A DNA stretch of 64,000 bases from contig WWBZ02000016.1 in NCBI GenBank assembly GCA_011503125.2, forward strand, positions 2,604,001 through 2,668,000. The letters are read 5' to 3'. The DNA comes from Botryosphaeria dothidea. Lineage: Eukaryota > Ascomycota > Dothideomycetes > Botryosphaeriales > Botryosphaeriaceae. Below are positions 1 to 11,277 of the stretch, in pieces. Every line of letters starts with the position of its first letter. Position 1 is the first letter of the stretch. The notes beneath the pieces were generated by a model. The model worked only from the letters and a program-made list of their open reading frames with translations, did no database searches and was not told the DNA's origin. Both the position numbers and the translations under genes were made by a program.

Positions 1-846
1 AAATACACCAATGCGATTTCCCCGTACATGATCCGCCGGCTCAAGGCGAGCTCCTGGGGCACGGGTAGGGTATCGCCTCTTCAAAAGCCTAAATTCCAAA
101 TCATTCCCATCCGTCTTAGCAGCGAAGGCGCAACGAAGGCCAAACAGAGAGAGGTTCAACTGTTGGACCAGCTAGAAAAACGGCCCGAAAATGCTTCCGG
201 GGCTATTATGACGCCAGAAGCGAGGAAGCAATTGGCAAGTGCTATCCACAGCTCGACGCGAAGAGCCATTCAGGATAACATGTGGCCGTCACTTCCTGAC
301 CTCGAGAGCAAGGGATTAGTGCCCGACATCGCCTCCGATTACACCCCCACCCGCATCTGGTCAAAGATAACGGAACTTGACCTTCTCGAACCATCCTCCG
401 GCAATCGTTTCTTCAACAACGTCGCATCAATAGCGCATGCAAGTCCCAAGTGTCAATACATACTCAATAAGATAGAATCTCTAGAGACTCTTCCAAACGG
501 CGCTCATGAAAAGATCCTCATTGGATCCTTCGACGCTTTCAATGCATGGCGTCTTTACCTGGTACTGAACAAAGAATACGGTCCCAAAGGGGTCTTCTGG
601 ATTCATTCAAAGCAACCATCGTCGGAGTGTGCGCAGATCACCGACCGCTCCCAAGAACCATATTCCAGGTCAAATCCGGCTCGCGTTCTTGTTGCTCCCA
701 TCGATCTGATAAAGTCCGGCTTGGATATCCATCTTCAGTGTCGTAAGATTCTGGTTATGGAGCCCGACACGCAAGTCCAAGACCTCGAGCAATTCACCGG
801 CCGGATATCCCGGGAGGGTGGTGATGACATGCCGAGGGGTATCTGA
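1..846 (+). CDS. SNF2-type helicase, C-terminal part (5' end outside window)
   Basis: The frame is open to the left edge, so the start lies outside the window; the first internal ATG is at 28. The visible 281 codons read as the second half of an SNF2-family ATPase. SPYMIRRLK near the left edge fits the region between the two lobes. ASPKCQYILNKIE followed by KILIGSFDAF fits the start of the helicase-C lobe. RVLVAPIDLIKSGLDIHLQC and ILVMEPDTQVQDLEQFTGRI fit motifs V and VI. Such proteins use ATP to move DNA or nucleosomes in the nucleus. Translation stops only a few residues after motif VI, whereas most family members continue for tens of residues, and the usual Gln of the RxGQ motif is replaced by Gly. 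It may therefore be truncated or decaying. The family call rests on motif recognition only; the subfamily is unknown. Confidence 0.6.
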   Translation, partial: KYTNAISPYMIRRLKASSWGTGRVSPLQKPKFQIIPIRLSSEGATKAKQREVQLLDQLEKRPENASGAIMTPEARKQLASAIHSSTRRAIQDNMWPSLPDLESKGLVPDIASDYTPTRIWSKITELDLLEPSSGNRFFNNVASIAHASPKCQYILNKIESLETLPNGAHEKILIGSFDAFNAWRLYLVLNKEYGPKGVFWIHSKQPSSECAQITDRSQEPYSRSNPARVLVAPIDLIKSGLDIHLQCRKILVMEPDTQVQDLEQFTGRISREGGDDMPRGI

Positions 847-1028
847 AAGATACTCTATGCCCTCGCGAGTCTGGAGGTTTATTTGTGACACTACATGCGA
901 ACTAGATGTGCCGCCTTTTAGCAATACCTAAGTGTAGGGGAGTTTGATATAATACCCGGGAAAAGGTCGGTGATGAGAAGTCCCATTGAGAACCAAGCAA
1001 TATTCAATTGCCGGGCGCCATGCAATCC

Positions 1029-1177
1029 TCAGTGTGCAATCTAGTCCACTTCTCATGTTTTGAGCGATTTCCCGCACTAATTGCCCCTCACGCAATCGTC
1101 GGAAAATTCTTAGTGTGCGATCCAGCTCACTTCTCATACGCCGACGGATTGCTCGCACCCATTGCCCCTCGCGTAAC
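1029..1177. repeat. Two diverged tandem copies of an 81-bp unit
   Basis: A copy starting near 1029 and one starting near 1110 share long matches at a spacing of 81 bp (for example AGTGTGC at 1031 and 1112, TTGCCCCTC at 1081 and 1162). The spacing is a multiple of three. On the minus strand both copies read in one frame, as LREGQWVRAI and LREGQLVREI. Several differences between the copies are C/T or G/A changes at CpA/TpG sites. Confidence 0.6.
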
Positions 1178-1276
1178 TCATAACCCATCTAGATATTAAG
1201 TCTATTCCGCTCGCTGCTACCGCCTCACCTTCGTTGACAACCCTAAGGGGGGGAGCCTGCGTTAAAGGAGACTTAC

Positions 1277-1528
1277 CCTGAAACGAAAAGATAAGAGTGT
1301 CGCCAAGGTTTGGGATCTTGTCCCTCATGATCTGCAGCAGCTCTCCAAAGCGGAGGAAGCGGACGGACAATTTATCGTCCGGGTCCACGTGGAGTGGCGA
1401 CAGCGGCATGCGAGCCACATGTGAGGTTGGAAAAGAATCGATAACGATGGCGCGTAGGACGATGTGTTCAAGTCGGAAGCAGCATCGGACTTGGTCGGCT
1501 TGCTTTTCCTTAGCAACAAAAGATGAGG
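1277..1528 (-). CDS. Exon-like minus-strand coding segment, unrecognised
   Basis: Read on the minus strand, 1528 to 1277 stays open and looks protein-like, with pieces such as CCFRLEHIVLRAIVIDSF, HVDPDDKLSVRFLRFGELL and GDTLIFSFQ. It is flanked by a possible acceptor (TTGAG at 1533-1529) and a good donor, GTAAGT at 1276-1271. None of the three nearby acceptors I tested gives an open downstream exon. If the donor is not used, the frame runs on to a stop at 1134. The last part faintly resembles either an SNF2 helicase-C start or a ubiquitin-like fold, and I cannot decide between them. It may be a remnant of a gene. Confidence 0.3.
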
Positions 1529-1667
1529 CTCAACAGCAGTACGTTATAATGCTAAAGCGGGGGTCAGAGTGGTATAAGCATTTAATCCAGTTGAAGAACG
1601 TTTCCGGTATCATTTATTTTTGATCCCCTTCCCAAGCGCCGTTACTATGCAGCTGTCTTAAAGATGA

Positions 1668-3540
1668 TTATGCCTTCTTCCCCCCCGAAGCCTTCCAAGC
1701 TGCGCCTCTCTTGCTGCTCCTAGATGCCGGCTTCCCACCCTTCTTGCTCTTCTTTCCGCCCAGCTTCAGACCAGTCTTGCCCTGCTTCTCGCTTGCACGG
1801 TGGCCCTCGAACACAAATTGCTCAGGGGTCTTGAAGCCATTAGCCGGCTTATCCTGCTTGGTGAAGTCTTTCTTCACGAAAGGCCTGCTGTTCGACTTGA
1901 TCTTGGCAGCACCGGCCTTGCCGAGCAGTTTAGCCGCACGGCCCTGCATAGACTTCTCCTCGGCGGACATTTTGGGATTGTAGACGCCCTTAGATGACAC
2001 GGGACGGGTGGAGGTTGCAGGATTGTTCTTTGCGTTGCGCTTGATAGCCTTGGCGCGTGTAACTCGGAGTTTGCGCGGGAGCATGGGTGGGAACTTCTTG
2101 TCGTTGTACAGCAGAGCTGCCTCGACTGCATTTTCATCCTACGGGTTGTTAGTTGGCCGCGCCTCCGCATCCATCTCATGGGTTGCAGAACTTACAGTAA
2201 ATTGCACGTATGCAAAACCCTTGCCGACACGGGTCTTTGGGTCGCGAACGACCCTAACACTCTCAACAGTTCCGACCTTGCCAAATGTCCTCCACAAGCC
2301 TTCTTCAACGTCACCGGGTTCCTTTTTCTTTCGGATTTCCTTTCCAATCCTCTTGGCCTCGGCTTCTTGGATCATGCTCTCATCGTCGACGAAGCCCAAG
2401 TTGCCAACAAAAACGCAGCGGCGATTATCGGTCTTAGCCGGATGAGCAACCTCATCGACTCGCAGGTGACGCTCTAACACGACAGTGCCATTCAATCGCC
2501 TTGCGGCTTCCCTCGCAGCTTGCTGAGTCGAGTACACGACGTATGCGTTCGTGTTGTGTGCGGTCTCCTCCATAATCTCACCTTTGGCGTATGCAGCCTT
2601 CTTGGGAACATACGTCGAAAACGGAGTCGAGCGGAAGCGTATCGACTCGAACTTGTGCGGGGGTTTATGTTCAGGCAATTCAGAAAGGAATGACGACATG
2701 TGCTTCACAAGCGTCTTCTTTGCAGACTTGTCGGACACCGCCTTGACCGAGACATTCCCCAGGAAAATGGTACGCGAGGCCTTGTCCAGCTCAGAGTCTC
2801 CCTTTTGCTCAGAAGCCTGAGTCTCATGTTGAGGTCTCTCGAAATCCGACTCAGCGTTGGACTCGGCGCTGGAATCTTCCTCTTCAGCATCGGAAGAAGC
2901 ATCGTCCTCGTCTGACTGATCCGAGACTCCAACAGACTCGCCGCCCTCCTTCTTTTGGCGCTTGGTGCTCCTCTCGGCCTCCCTTTTGGCGTCATCCTTA
3001 GCCTCCTCCTTCGCCAGCTTGCGCATGTATACCTCCTCTAGATCATCCTCATCGCCCTTCCGCTTGCGCTTGCGTTGCGACTTGTCGCCTTGAGCGGTCA
3101 GCAGGCTTTCGTGGACCGGGACTTCGGCGCCCTCGTTGGAACTGACGTCTTCAGCGTCAAGCATCGCCTCGTCATCATCTCCGTCGTCATCTTCCTCGTC
3201 TTCATCGTCATCGTCGGGAAGCTCCTCGTCGATGCTGGAAAGATCCTCGTCCTCCTCCTCAGCGCCCTCCTCTTCCTTCTCGTCGCTTGCAGCTTCTGAT
3301 GCAGTCTTGGGAGGGGCCTGATGGTAGGCTTCCTTCGGGCGCGGTTTTGCGGGGCCAATCTGAAAGCAACGTGAGTATTTTTAGCTATGGGCTGCTGGGT
3401 TTGGAAATTTTGGTGCTCACGCTGGTCGCAAAAAGCGAGGCCAAAGTCGGGTCAATTGCTTTCTTGTGGGCAGCAAGGTTCAATGAGGCGGCAGAGGCGG
3501 CCGAGGTTGCCGCAGCCTTTTTGGACTTATCCTTGGCCAT
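1668..3540 (-). CDS. NOP12: Nucleolar protein 12 (RRM protein, Nop12/RBM34 family)
   Basis: Three exons on the minus strand, 3540-3421, 3359-2196 and 2138-1668, encode 584 residues. The introns are 61 nt (GTGAGC donor) and 57 nt (GTAAGT donor). A basic N-terminus starting MAKDKSKK is followed by a long acidic Asp/Glu tract and a KRKRK-type nuclear signal. Then come two RNA-recognition motifs: the first begins at [11 protein letters not shown], and the second has RNP2-like [10 protein letters not shown] and RNP1-like KGFAYVQF. The C-terminus is lysine- and glycine-rich. Nop12 binds pre-rRNA in the nucleolus and helps 5.8S/25S maturation in the 60S subunit. The second intron interrupts RRM2 directly after RNP1. 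The gene is divergent from the Sds3/Dep1 gene, with 469 bp between the start codons. Family call is strong; exact orthology is inferred from domain order. Confidence 0.9.
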
Positions 3541-4009
3541 TTGGGTGGTGTTTCGCAGTGCAAAATAATTGCTGGGGCACGCGCAGAGAAACGCGGGAGG
3601 GCTGGGCGATCGGCGTTTCGACTTTTCTATCGCCGACGGGGCGCTAGCGGGCTTTCGGGCGGTGGGCAGGCAGAGGCCGTGTGCCCTGGCCGGCCCAGTG
3701 CAGAGCTGCGAGACCAGACATCACCACGCCAGTCCACTCCTCCCCCACGCCGAACTCCTCTGAGCCTCTGATGCCCACACGCCCAGCTGCCGCTCATCGT
3801 CTCTCCGCACTACCATCCCGCGCGACCGCCCTCCAGCGCCCTCCACCCACACTCTCCGCAGCGTCACGCCCGCTCCGCTCCCAGCGCGCACGGCCGATCG
3901 TGCATTTCACCCGCAATCACCCAATTTTGCCCACCCACTCCTCAGGACCGCCTCTCCGACCTTGTTCCGTTCTTCATACCACCTGGTGAGCCGCTGACAC
4001 CGGCGCACC
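3541..4009. promoter_or_regulatory. Shared divergent promoter, NOP12 / Dep1-Sds3
   Basis: This 469-bp gap separates two start codons that point away from each other. It is rich in C and T on the plus strand towards the Dep1 start (about 3720-4000), as is common just upstream of fungal genes. I see no TATA box. Confidence 0.5.
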
Positions 4010-6734
4010 ATGAGCGCGCTGCAGCGGAGCAGTAGGAGCAGGTCCAAAACCGCCCCAGAGTCCGGCGCACCAACCACCACCGGTAAGTCGCCCTCCGCTC
4101 TTCAAGCCTCACGATACCCCCCAGAGGCATCTCTGTCGCATCGTCCAAGTTGCAGAACAGCTTCAGGGTCGCGCCTCGGGGCCTATACCGCGCGTACCCG
4201 CTGCTGCGACCGCCCACCACGTCATTGAGCTCTGTTGTTCAGGAAGCAAAATCACTTACACTACTTCTCGCGTCTAGACACCGGACCTTCAACCCCTACG
4301 CACGTTCCTGCGAAAGCTCCTACCCCGGAGCCACTAGAATCACCCGAGCCCGCGTCTCCCTCCGTCCTGCGCGACGTGCCCCACCCACAGAACAATTCCA
4401 CCGCCGACCATACCCCCGCAGCTGAAGCTCCAGTCGAAGCTTCGGCGACAATGTCTACTCAAGCGAACGGAACGGCTGAGCAGGATATTGTCGCAAACAG
4501 CGGGATTGTCGATGCCGGCGACGATGGCTCGAGCAGTCTCAGCGAGCCTGAAGAGAGCATTGAGGACCGTGACGAGGCAGAACTAAGGGAACACTCGTCT
4601 CCAGTAGCCGACGGGAACGACTCAGAAGCTGAGACGGAGCGCATCGACAGCACTCCCCGCAAGCCCACGCGCACGGCCACAGACGTCACGAACGGTACAG
4701 AAGGTCCGGCCGGTCGGAGCCCGAGCAAGCTAGCGAAGGTCGTGACAGCGGAACAAGAGAACCTGAGCCAGAGCCCGGCCCTGCCTACTCGCCAGCGGAG
4801 GGCCGAATCGGAGGCGGATGAACTCAGCGAGGAGGACGAGGAGAACGAGGAGGACGAGGAGGACGAGGAGGACGAGGAGGACGAGGAGGACGAGGAGGAC
4901 GAGGAGCCCCTCGCTGGCGACAAGCAAGATGTCGAGGCCAACGCTGAAGACTCGGCGACTGCTGACGGAAGCGACCGCAAGCGCAAGCGGTCAAGCAGTG
5001 CCTTGTCGTCCATTGCGGACGACTTGGACAACGACCAACCTGTGCGCAAGCGCCCTAGCCCTTCTAGACCCTACGAACTGAACGGAGATCCCATGGAAGT
5101 GGACGGTGAGATGGACGACCCTGCTGCCGAAGATGAATCCGACCATGCTGCAGAGACAGCTGAAGGACCACTCGCCGAAGAAGAAGAGAATGAGGAAGCT
5201 GCTCACGAAGTAGCCAATGAAGCTCCAACGGGCTATAGAAAGACCAAGGGAAAGAAGGGCCAGCGGAAAGGCAAGAAGGGCAAAGCGAATGAAAACGACG
5301 AACATGTTGCGACGCCACTTGCTGATGCTGAAGAGGAGGAAGCGCACGAAGCCGAGCTTGAAGGTGAAGATACTGCTGTCATTGAAGAAGAGCGTAAGTA
5401 ACCAAGGTGATCCTCTTCAAGCGAGGTGCTAATACCTGAGAAGGCGGCCGGAAACACAATGCTCTAGAAGAGCTAAACAAGATCGAGAAACAATTCCTGA
5501 CCTTCCAGAAAAGGTAAGTACCCGATGTCTCAGTCAGCGCTTCAAAGCTGACCCGAAGATAGGCGACTAGAAGAACAGCTGGAACGGCTGTCTCTAGAGC
5601 TTGAACAGTTGAAACAACCAAACCCGACACATCACGAATACCTTCTCATGCTGCAAGCCGTCGACAAGCGCCGTGACGAGAAAATCCGACAGGAAGACGT
5701 GCGGTTAGGCCTGAAAAGGGATATACTTCGGAAACAGTTCGTGGCCATGCGCAATTCGATCCATGGCCAATACATGCACGACGTCGGAGAGCTTCGCATG
5801 ACTACTCTTACCGCGTGCAACAAGCGTATTACACAACTGCAGAGGGAGAGGCGATACTGGGGAACGAATGAGCAAGACTTCAGTGTCAGGTTTAACCAGA
5901 AGAGGTCACAGCAAGTGCAACAACAAACGGCGTACAACCTGGAGGTTTCCATCTTGTCTGGCATTGCAAAGCATGTCGGCTTCCCTGCGGCACCCGACCT
6001 TGCTGCTGCGCGCAACCCGGAGATGGATCAGGATCTTGCCGCTATGGGAGTGAGTTTACTCATCACTGCGTAAGCCTCGAACAAGTAGCTGAACGTTTCT
6101 TCAGATACAGAGCCGCCCAATCCAACCGCCTGCCCGGCCTACGGGCATTGCCGAATCGTCACGCGCTGATCGTGCTGCTGCCGAAGAGCAGTTTTTCGAG
6201 CAGAATGCATGGGCAAACCCCCAACATCCTGCTCACAATCATAACCACTATCACATCGCGGGATCACAACAGCGTGTTGTCAGCAATCCCTTTGCGACAC
6301 CGGCAGCTCAAAGAGACAGGATCGATCTTCAAGCGCCAAACGGCTCAGCATCAACAATTGACATGCAATCGAATCCTCCTTCTGGCACTGCAGCACATGG
6401 CCAGAACTCCACAGCACAACGGGACGCGTACGAGTCGCCGATTGTGCAAATGAAGCAGGCCGTCAGCAGGAGTCAAGAGACCCACCACCCAGTCGACACA
6501 CCCATCCGCCCCGGATCTCATACTTCGCGGGAAGCAAACCAACACGACTCGCACCGTGCTCGCGACATCTACGACAACCCAGCCCTGATTACCCATCTCG
6601 GTATCCCGGGCGCCCATTCCGCCGCCGAAGGGGCTACCACCAGCGCCATCAAAGACGAAGACGCGGGCGAGCAGCTCCAACGCGCAGCCATGGCGCAGCG
6701 GGCTGGGGTAGTGGGTGGGGGGCTCTTTCGCTGA
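4010..6734 (+). CDS. Sds3/Dep1-family subunit of the Rpd3L histone deacetylase complex
   Basis: Five exons, 4010-4082, 4278-5393, 5444-5513, 5563-6049 and 6105-6734, give 791 residues. The first intron is long (195 nt). The third exon could also begin 3 nt earlier or so, because a second in-frame AG lies at 5439-5440. The N-terminal half is disordered and very acidic, with a run of Glu-Glu-Asp repeats, and carries basic patches (RKRKRSSSAL). The conserved Sds3 domain spans exons 3 and 4: ALEELNKIEKQFLTFQKR, then a coiled coil with PNPTHHEYLLMLQ and DEKIRQEDVRLGL. Sds3-type subunits scaffold the Sin3-Rpd3L corepressor that deacetylates histones at promoters. The remainder is low-complexity, with a cluster of His and Asn. 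Dep1 and Sds3 are sister proteins, and I cannot tell which one this is. Confidence 0.82.
4830..4907 (+). repeat. 9-bp coding minisatellite (GAGGAGGAC)n
   Basis: About seven to eight copies of GAGGAGGAC, the first ones imperfect, encode a Glu-Glu-Asp run inside the Sds3/Dep1 gene. The pure repeat is likely to vary in length between strains. Confidence 0.9.
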
Positions 6735-8094
6735 GGTTGTCTCCTGCTGCATACGTCCTCCTCATCCGACTGCGAGGCTTTTGTAAATGCAAGCGATACA
6801 TGGCATCAGCGTCTGGCGTTTTTTTTTTTTTAACTCTCACTCACTCAGCGAAAGGTCCTGGAATCAGATGCTTTTTTTAGGGCGGCATTTTCTTTCCGTT
6901 CTTCTCTGGATGCTTTCTGTATTGGGTTTCTGGGACAGCAGAGGTCATGGCGTTACTTTTCTAATAAAAGATGACTTTTCTTTTTTGGGAGAGGGATTGG
7001 TATGACGGCGGCGGGCTTCCACGCACATGTACACAAAGAGGCGCGAGATGGCGAATTTAACATACCCGACTAACGGCTTCTTTTTGGGGGGGAGGCGGGA
7101 TCATCGGAAGTAGGAATTCGATGTCTTTATTCACATATGGGCGAGATTTCCCCTTCTTTGGCCTCTTCCTGTCTAAACTGTTTGGGCGCGTTGTGTCTTT
7201 GTCTGGATTTGGGACTTTCGTGTCTCGTTTTTCCCTGCTAGAGACCGAGCTTGGATCTTGCGGAACGGCGTACCTTGTGAGAGGCTCTTTTGGACGGTCT
7301 TCGAAGAAGTCTTTTACATGTACATGCTCTATCCTTGACTTCGGGTGGACACTACTTTTCCTCATTGTTTCTATCTCTTTTGGGAAGAGACGACAAATGA
7401 CATAAATATCCGTATGGATTCAGCCGTTTGAATGCGTGCGCAGTCCACCTTACCGCATGTCCATACTAGGGTCTTTACCACGTAGGGGAAGGGCAACGGA
7501 GGGAGAGAAGACATCGGATCCAACAAAATCTTGAATCTAGTCGTGACGAATGCCTCCACTCCCTACGAAGCCATGTTTGATGAAAAGCCACTACCACTAA
7601 TACGGTAGTCGACGACAACTCCCCTCCCTGTATGAATGGCAACATAGAATCAACACTATGACATATGCGCCGTGATCATAGTTGGAGATAAATTTTATTC
7701 GGTATTTTTGATTCATGGTCTCGTTTCGAGCTGCGCGAACAGGGAAAACGGGGTCGGGTTGGACCAAGGCCGGTGAGTGACAGGCTGCCACCTTCCATCT
7801 ACAGTTTTTCATCTACTTTGTAAATTTGGTGGGAAAGAAGAAGGGAAGGAGAAAAAAGAAACAGAACAAAGTCTATCTCTCGACCCCATCTTTGGCCCTT
7901 CCTTTGAATCTTTTATGCTTCTTATTTGAGAAAACATCGTTTAGTCCATCGCCCAGACAATACACTAAAAAAAAAAAGTCAACCTACATGCGCCTCAACA
8001 CCCGTCTTGTAGACACAATGCTGGGTGGAGAAAAACACGAAAGCAAAAGGGGATGTAAAAGAGACAAAAGCGGAAAGATAGAAAGATTTGCGAA
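6735..8094. other. Intergenic, no gene supported
   Basis: This 1.36-kb stretch lies between the 3' ends of two converging genes. It contains A and T homopolymer tracts (about 6820 and 7968). Short ORFs, such as a basic one on the minus strand at 7057-7365, have no recognisable motif and no splice partner. Confidence 0.6.
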
Positions 8095-11000
8095 TCAGGA
8101 CCCCAACCCGGTGACGTGGTTCCACAGGTTGTAATCAACCGACTCCTCCGCTGAGCTTTCATGCTTTCTGCGGTCGCAGTGCTCACAAAATTCATGTTCG
8201 CAGTGAAGGCAGCTCTGGTAGAGGGACCAGGCGAAGGGACCTTGTTTGCAGCCGCACTGTATTTTGGAAGATAGGTTAGTTACCATAGCGGGAAGATGGA
8301 ATTGATAGAAGGATGGGGAAGATTAATGAATAGGAGGCTGCGAACAAAGACGAAGGTGCAGAGCTATCACTTACACAAAAGAACAACGTCTCTTCCTTCC
8401 TCCTCTTCCTCGGCTGACCCATTGCCGCCTCCTCTTCCCCTTCACTCTCCTCCCTCGCCCTCTTCTGTCCAGTTCTCCTCGGCGCGGTCAGTATAACTAC
8501 ATCTGCCTCTGCCTTCTCCGCCGCTCTCATAATTGGTCCTTGGTCGTCGTCTTTTCCCTCATCATTTCCACCTTCCCCCAAGGACCCCTCCTCACCGCTG
8601 TCCTGCGCTGAATCATTCTCATTTTTCTCCTTTGTTTCCTCTAACTCCATGTCCCCCTTGTACTTGTTCGTCTCGACGTCCAACCAGGCGGTGGTTCGTA
8701 GTCCCTTCTTGAAGTGTTCATCGATATGATTGAAGCGTTCGTCTGCCGCCCTTGACCCCTTCCGCTTGAGTGGGACAACAGCCTCACAGAACCCGCACCA
8801 GAAACGCAGCCCACAGCCACGTTCAAGCAGGCGGACGCGTAATTCGGTAGTTATGGATTGTATATCAAAGCAGTGGGTATCGCGAAGGTGGTTCGAGAAG
8901 TCCATTCCCGTCCAGAAGACTTCTTTGCAGACAGCAGACTTAGTGCCAGAGGGGTTCTTGGTAGAATATAAGGAGGATGAGGATGTGCTGGTGGCATGGC
9001 GAAGCTGTTCACAGCGCCACATGTCGTAGTGGAAATGCTGGGACCCTTCGTGGCGTTTCCAATCGTTTTTGCTGCCAAAGCCTTTGTAGCATTTGGAGAA
9101 CGTACAGCCGTAGGGGCGATCATGGCGTTTCATGTGCTTGCTATTAGAATGATTAGCATCGTTTATATGGGTATCGTTACGTGGTAAGAATATGTAGAAG
9201 TAAGATGGAAGACTGGAGCATACTTCAGATCGCATTGACGTGAAAAAAGCTTGGAGCATTTCGGACACTTGAGGTATTGAGTCCGCTTCGTCTTGGAGTT
9301 GGCCATCAAATTAGATTTCCGTGCGGAATTTTTGATACCCTTGGACAGAATGGCGAGACCTTCTCGGACTTCCTCAGTGGTTATGGTAAGTTCGGCTCCG
9401 TCTGGGCCGCTGGAGCCGGGAGGAGGCCTGCCGGCACTTTTGTAGCTACCGTTTGCTTTTGAACCGGGGGGAGAGTGGCCGTTTGTGGCTGTGAGTATAT
9501 TGTTGTTGTCTTTCAGTTCCAGAATGGCACGTAAGACGGCTTTCTCCAATGATTCAGTTGCTGAACCACTTGCGATGCTCATGGCAATTCTGTTGGAAAA
9601 CTCCGCGAGGAACCCTCTTTGTGAATCTTCCTGGATAGATAGCTGTTTGGGCGGCTGGCCTTTCGATAATCCTGCATTCAACCCATTTTGAGCACTGGGA
9701 TTTTCGGAGGGTCCAGAAGCGGCAGTTGCAGCATCTGCTAATTCCCTTAACTTCGGTGCATCAGGTTGGATTTTCCGGTCTTGCTTTTGATCCTCTGCAG
9801 TTTGCGAGAAACTGACAGTCTCCTCTTCGTATGCCTGGAGCTGGGGCTGGTTCCAAACGTGTGGTTCTGAGTACGTTGACGAAAAAGAGGCCTTCAAACC
9901 TGGGGCAAGACCATCGAAGTTCTCCTCGTTCCTATCTTGGGTCAGAGCCGTATCTGGGGAATTGTTTGACTGAGCGATGTCCAAGTCACTACTCTTGGAA
10001 TCTATTCCGGCGAGGGTGCAATCCAGTTGTGACACGGGCTCCGCACGAGACGTGCCTAACATGGCGGTACCGAGGTTACCAAAGGTTTGCGACCTTTCTG
10101 GGTTAGTATGAAAGAAGAGACATAGCAGAGAATTAGACATCCATACCGTCGGATCAAGTCCTCCATGTTCCGGTCTCCATGCATTCTTGTCACATGTTGT
10201 TTAAAGTTGTCCAGCCTTGGCCATAATTTGTCCTTGTTTTTGCAGCGCTCATCGACGCATCTGAAAGATTTAGTCATACCACCAATCTTATGTACGCTTT
10301 TCTTGTGCCTGGTGAGATCATTGATCGTGGTGAAACCATCTTTGCGCGAACAATGGGGTTCCTCGCACTTCCAAGGCTTGGTGTGCTTGAGCCGGTGTTT
10401 CCTATATTTCACTCCGTAAGCGGAGAATAGATACGCTCGAGAGGAGTATACACACTTGTAGTCCGACGGGCATCTTGCCGTGTCCCCACAGATAGTGCAT
10501 AAGAGGGAGGTCTGGCCAGTCTTTGACCGAGATGCCGATGTTGTGTCAGCCTCATCGGCATTGCGGTTGGGCAAGGGCCGAATATCATAAGGAGGGGAGC
10601 TACTCGAAGCGGCAGTAAATGAGAAGCTGTTTACTTGCACAGGCAAATCGCCACACTCTCTGTTGTAGTCGGTCGGCTCTGTGTTTACGATGGATTGTGA
10701 AGCTGCGGCTTGAGATGCATACCCCGAATCTGATATCTCGGATGCTGGTGCATCTCTATAGCTGGTATAGTCGAGATTGGGCACTGAGACGGGCACGGTG
10801 GCAGTGGAGGCTGAGCTCCGTGCCTGGCTGGCGGCGCGGAGGCTGTTCCACGGGCCATCGGCATCATTGTAGAAGTTGGCGATTGGATTAGAGTAAGCCG
10901 CGCTGGTCTCGCGTGAAGAAGCATAAGGCCGATGGCCGCTCAGCAATACCTGCAGGTTCTGATCAACTGACGACGAAGTGGCGTGGAACGATGCTTCGTA

Positions 11001-11277
11001 ACCAGGATAAGTGTAAGTATCGAATGGCCTTGATGAGATCGAGTGCCTGGCATCATGAGGAGCATCCAAGATGGCCTGCAAGCCGGGCTCCAGCTGCTTG
11101 ATAGCCGATTGCTGGGCACCCGTGCGTGCGTCAAAGGAACGCGGAGGGCCTTCTAACGAGCCATTGAAGTACTGCAGGGCGTCAATTCACGGCGGTGGGA
11201 TGAATGGAATTTGAAGCGCTACGTACAGGTGCTCCGGGCTCGTAGGCCGGATATGCTTGATAGCCGCCCTGCGACAT
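8095..11277 (-). CDS. C2H2 zinc-finger protein with C-terminal Cys-rich box
   Basis: Six exons, 11277-11227, 11171-10454, 10411-10147, 10093-9224, 9140-8375 and 8256-8095, give 943 residues. The ATG follows no other in-frame ATG, and exon 1 reads MSQGGYQAYPAYEPG. The N-terminus is Ser/Ala-rich. A first finger group lies at about 242-336: CTICGD..., WKCEEPHCSRKDGF and FRCVDERCKNKDKLW, each ending in an HxxxH pair. A second lies at about 620-680: CPKCSKLFSRQCDLNKHMKRH, which is completed only after splicing, then GFGSKNDWKRHEGSQH. The C-terminus carries CCxCxxGP and CLHCEHEFCEHC, a compact Cys/His box. This suggests a nuclear DNA-binding regulator; no target can be inferred. The 42-nt third intron (10412-10453) is the least certain junction, and retaining it would add 14 residues in frame. 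The finger region resembles that of the gene at 24327-25955. Confidence 0.75.

Noticed and set aside
4459..5049. A 196-codon minus-strand ORF rich in Ser
   Set aside because: It is the antisense shadow of the acidic Glu/Asp region of the Sds3/Dep1 gene.
7057..7365. A basic 102-codon minus-strand ORF
   Set aside because: Lies in the 3' flank between converging genes; composition is odd and nothing supports it.
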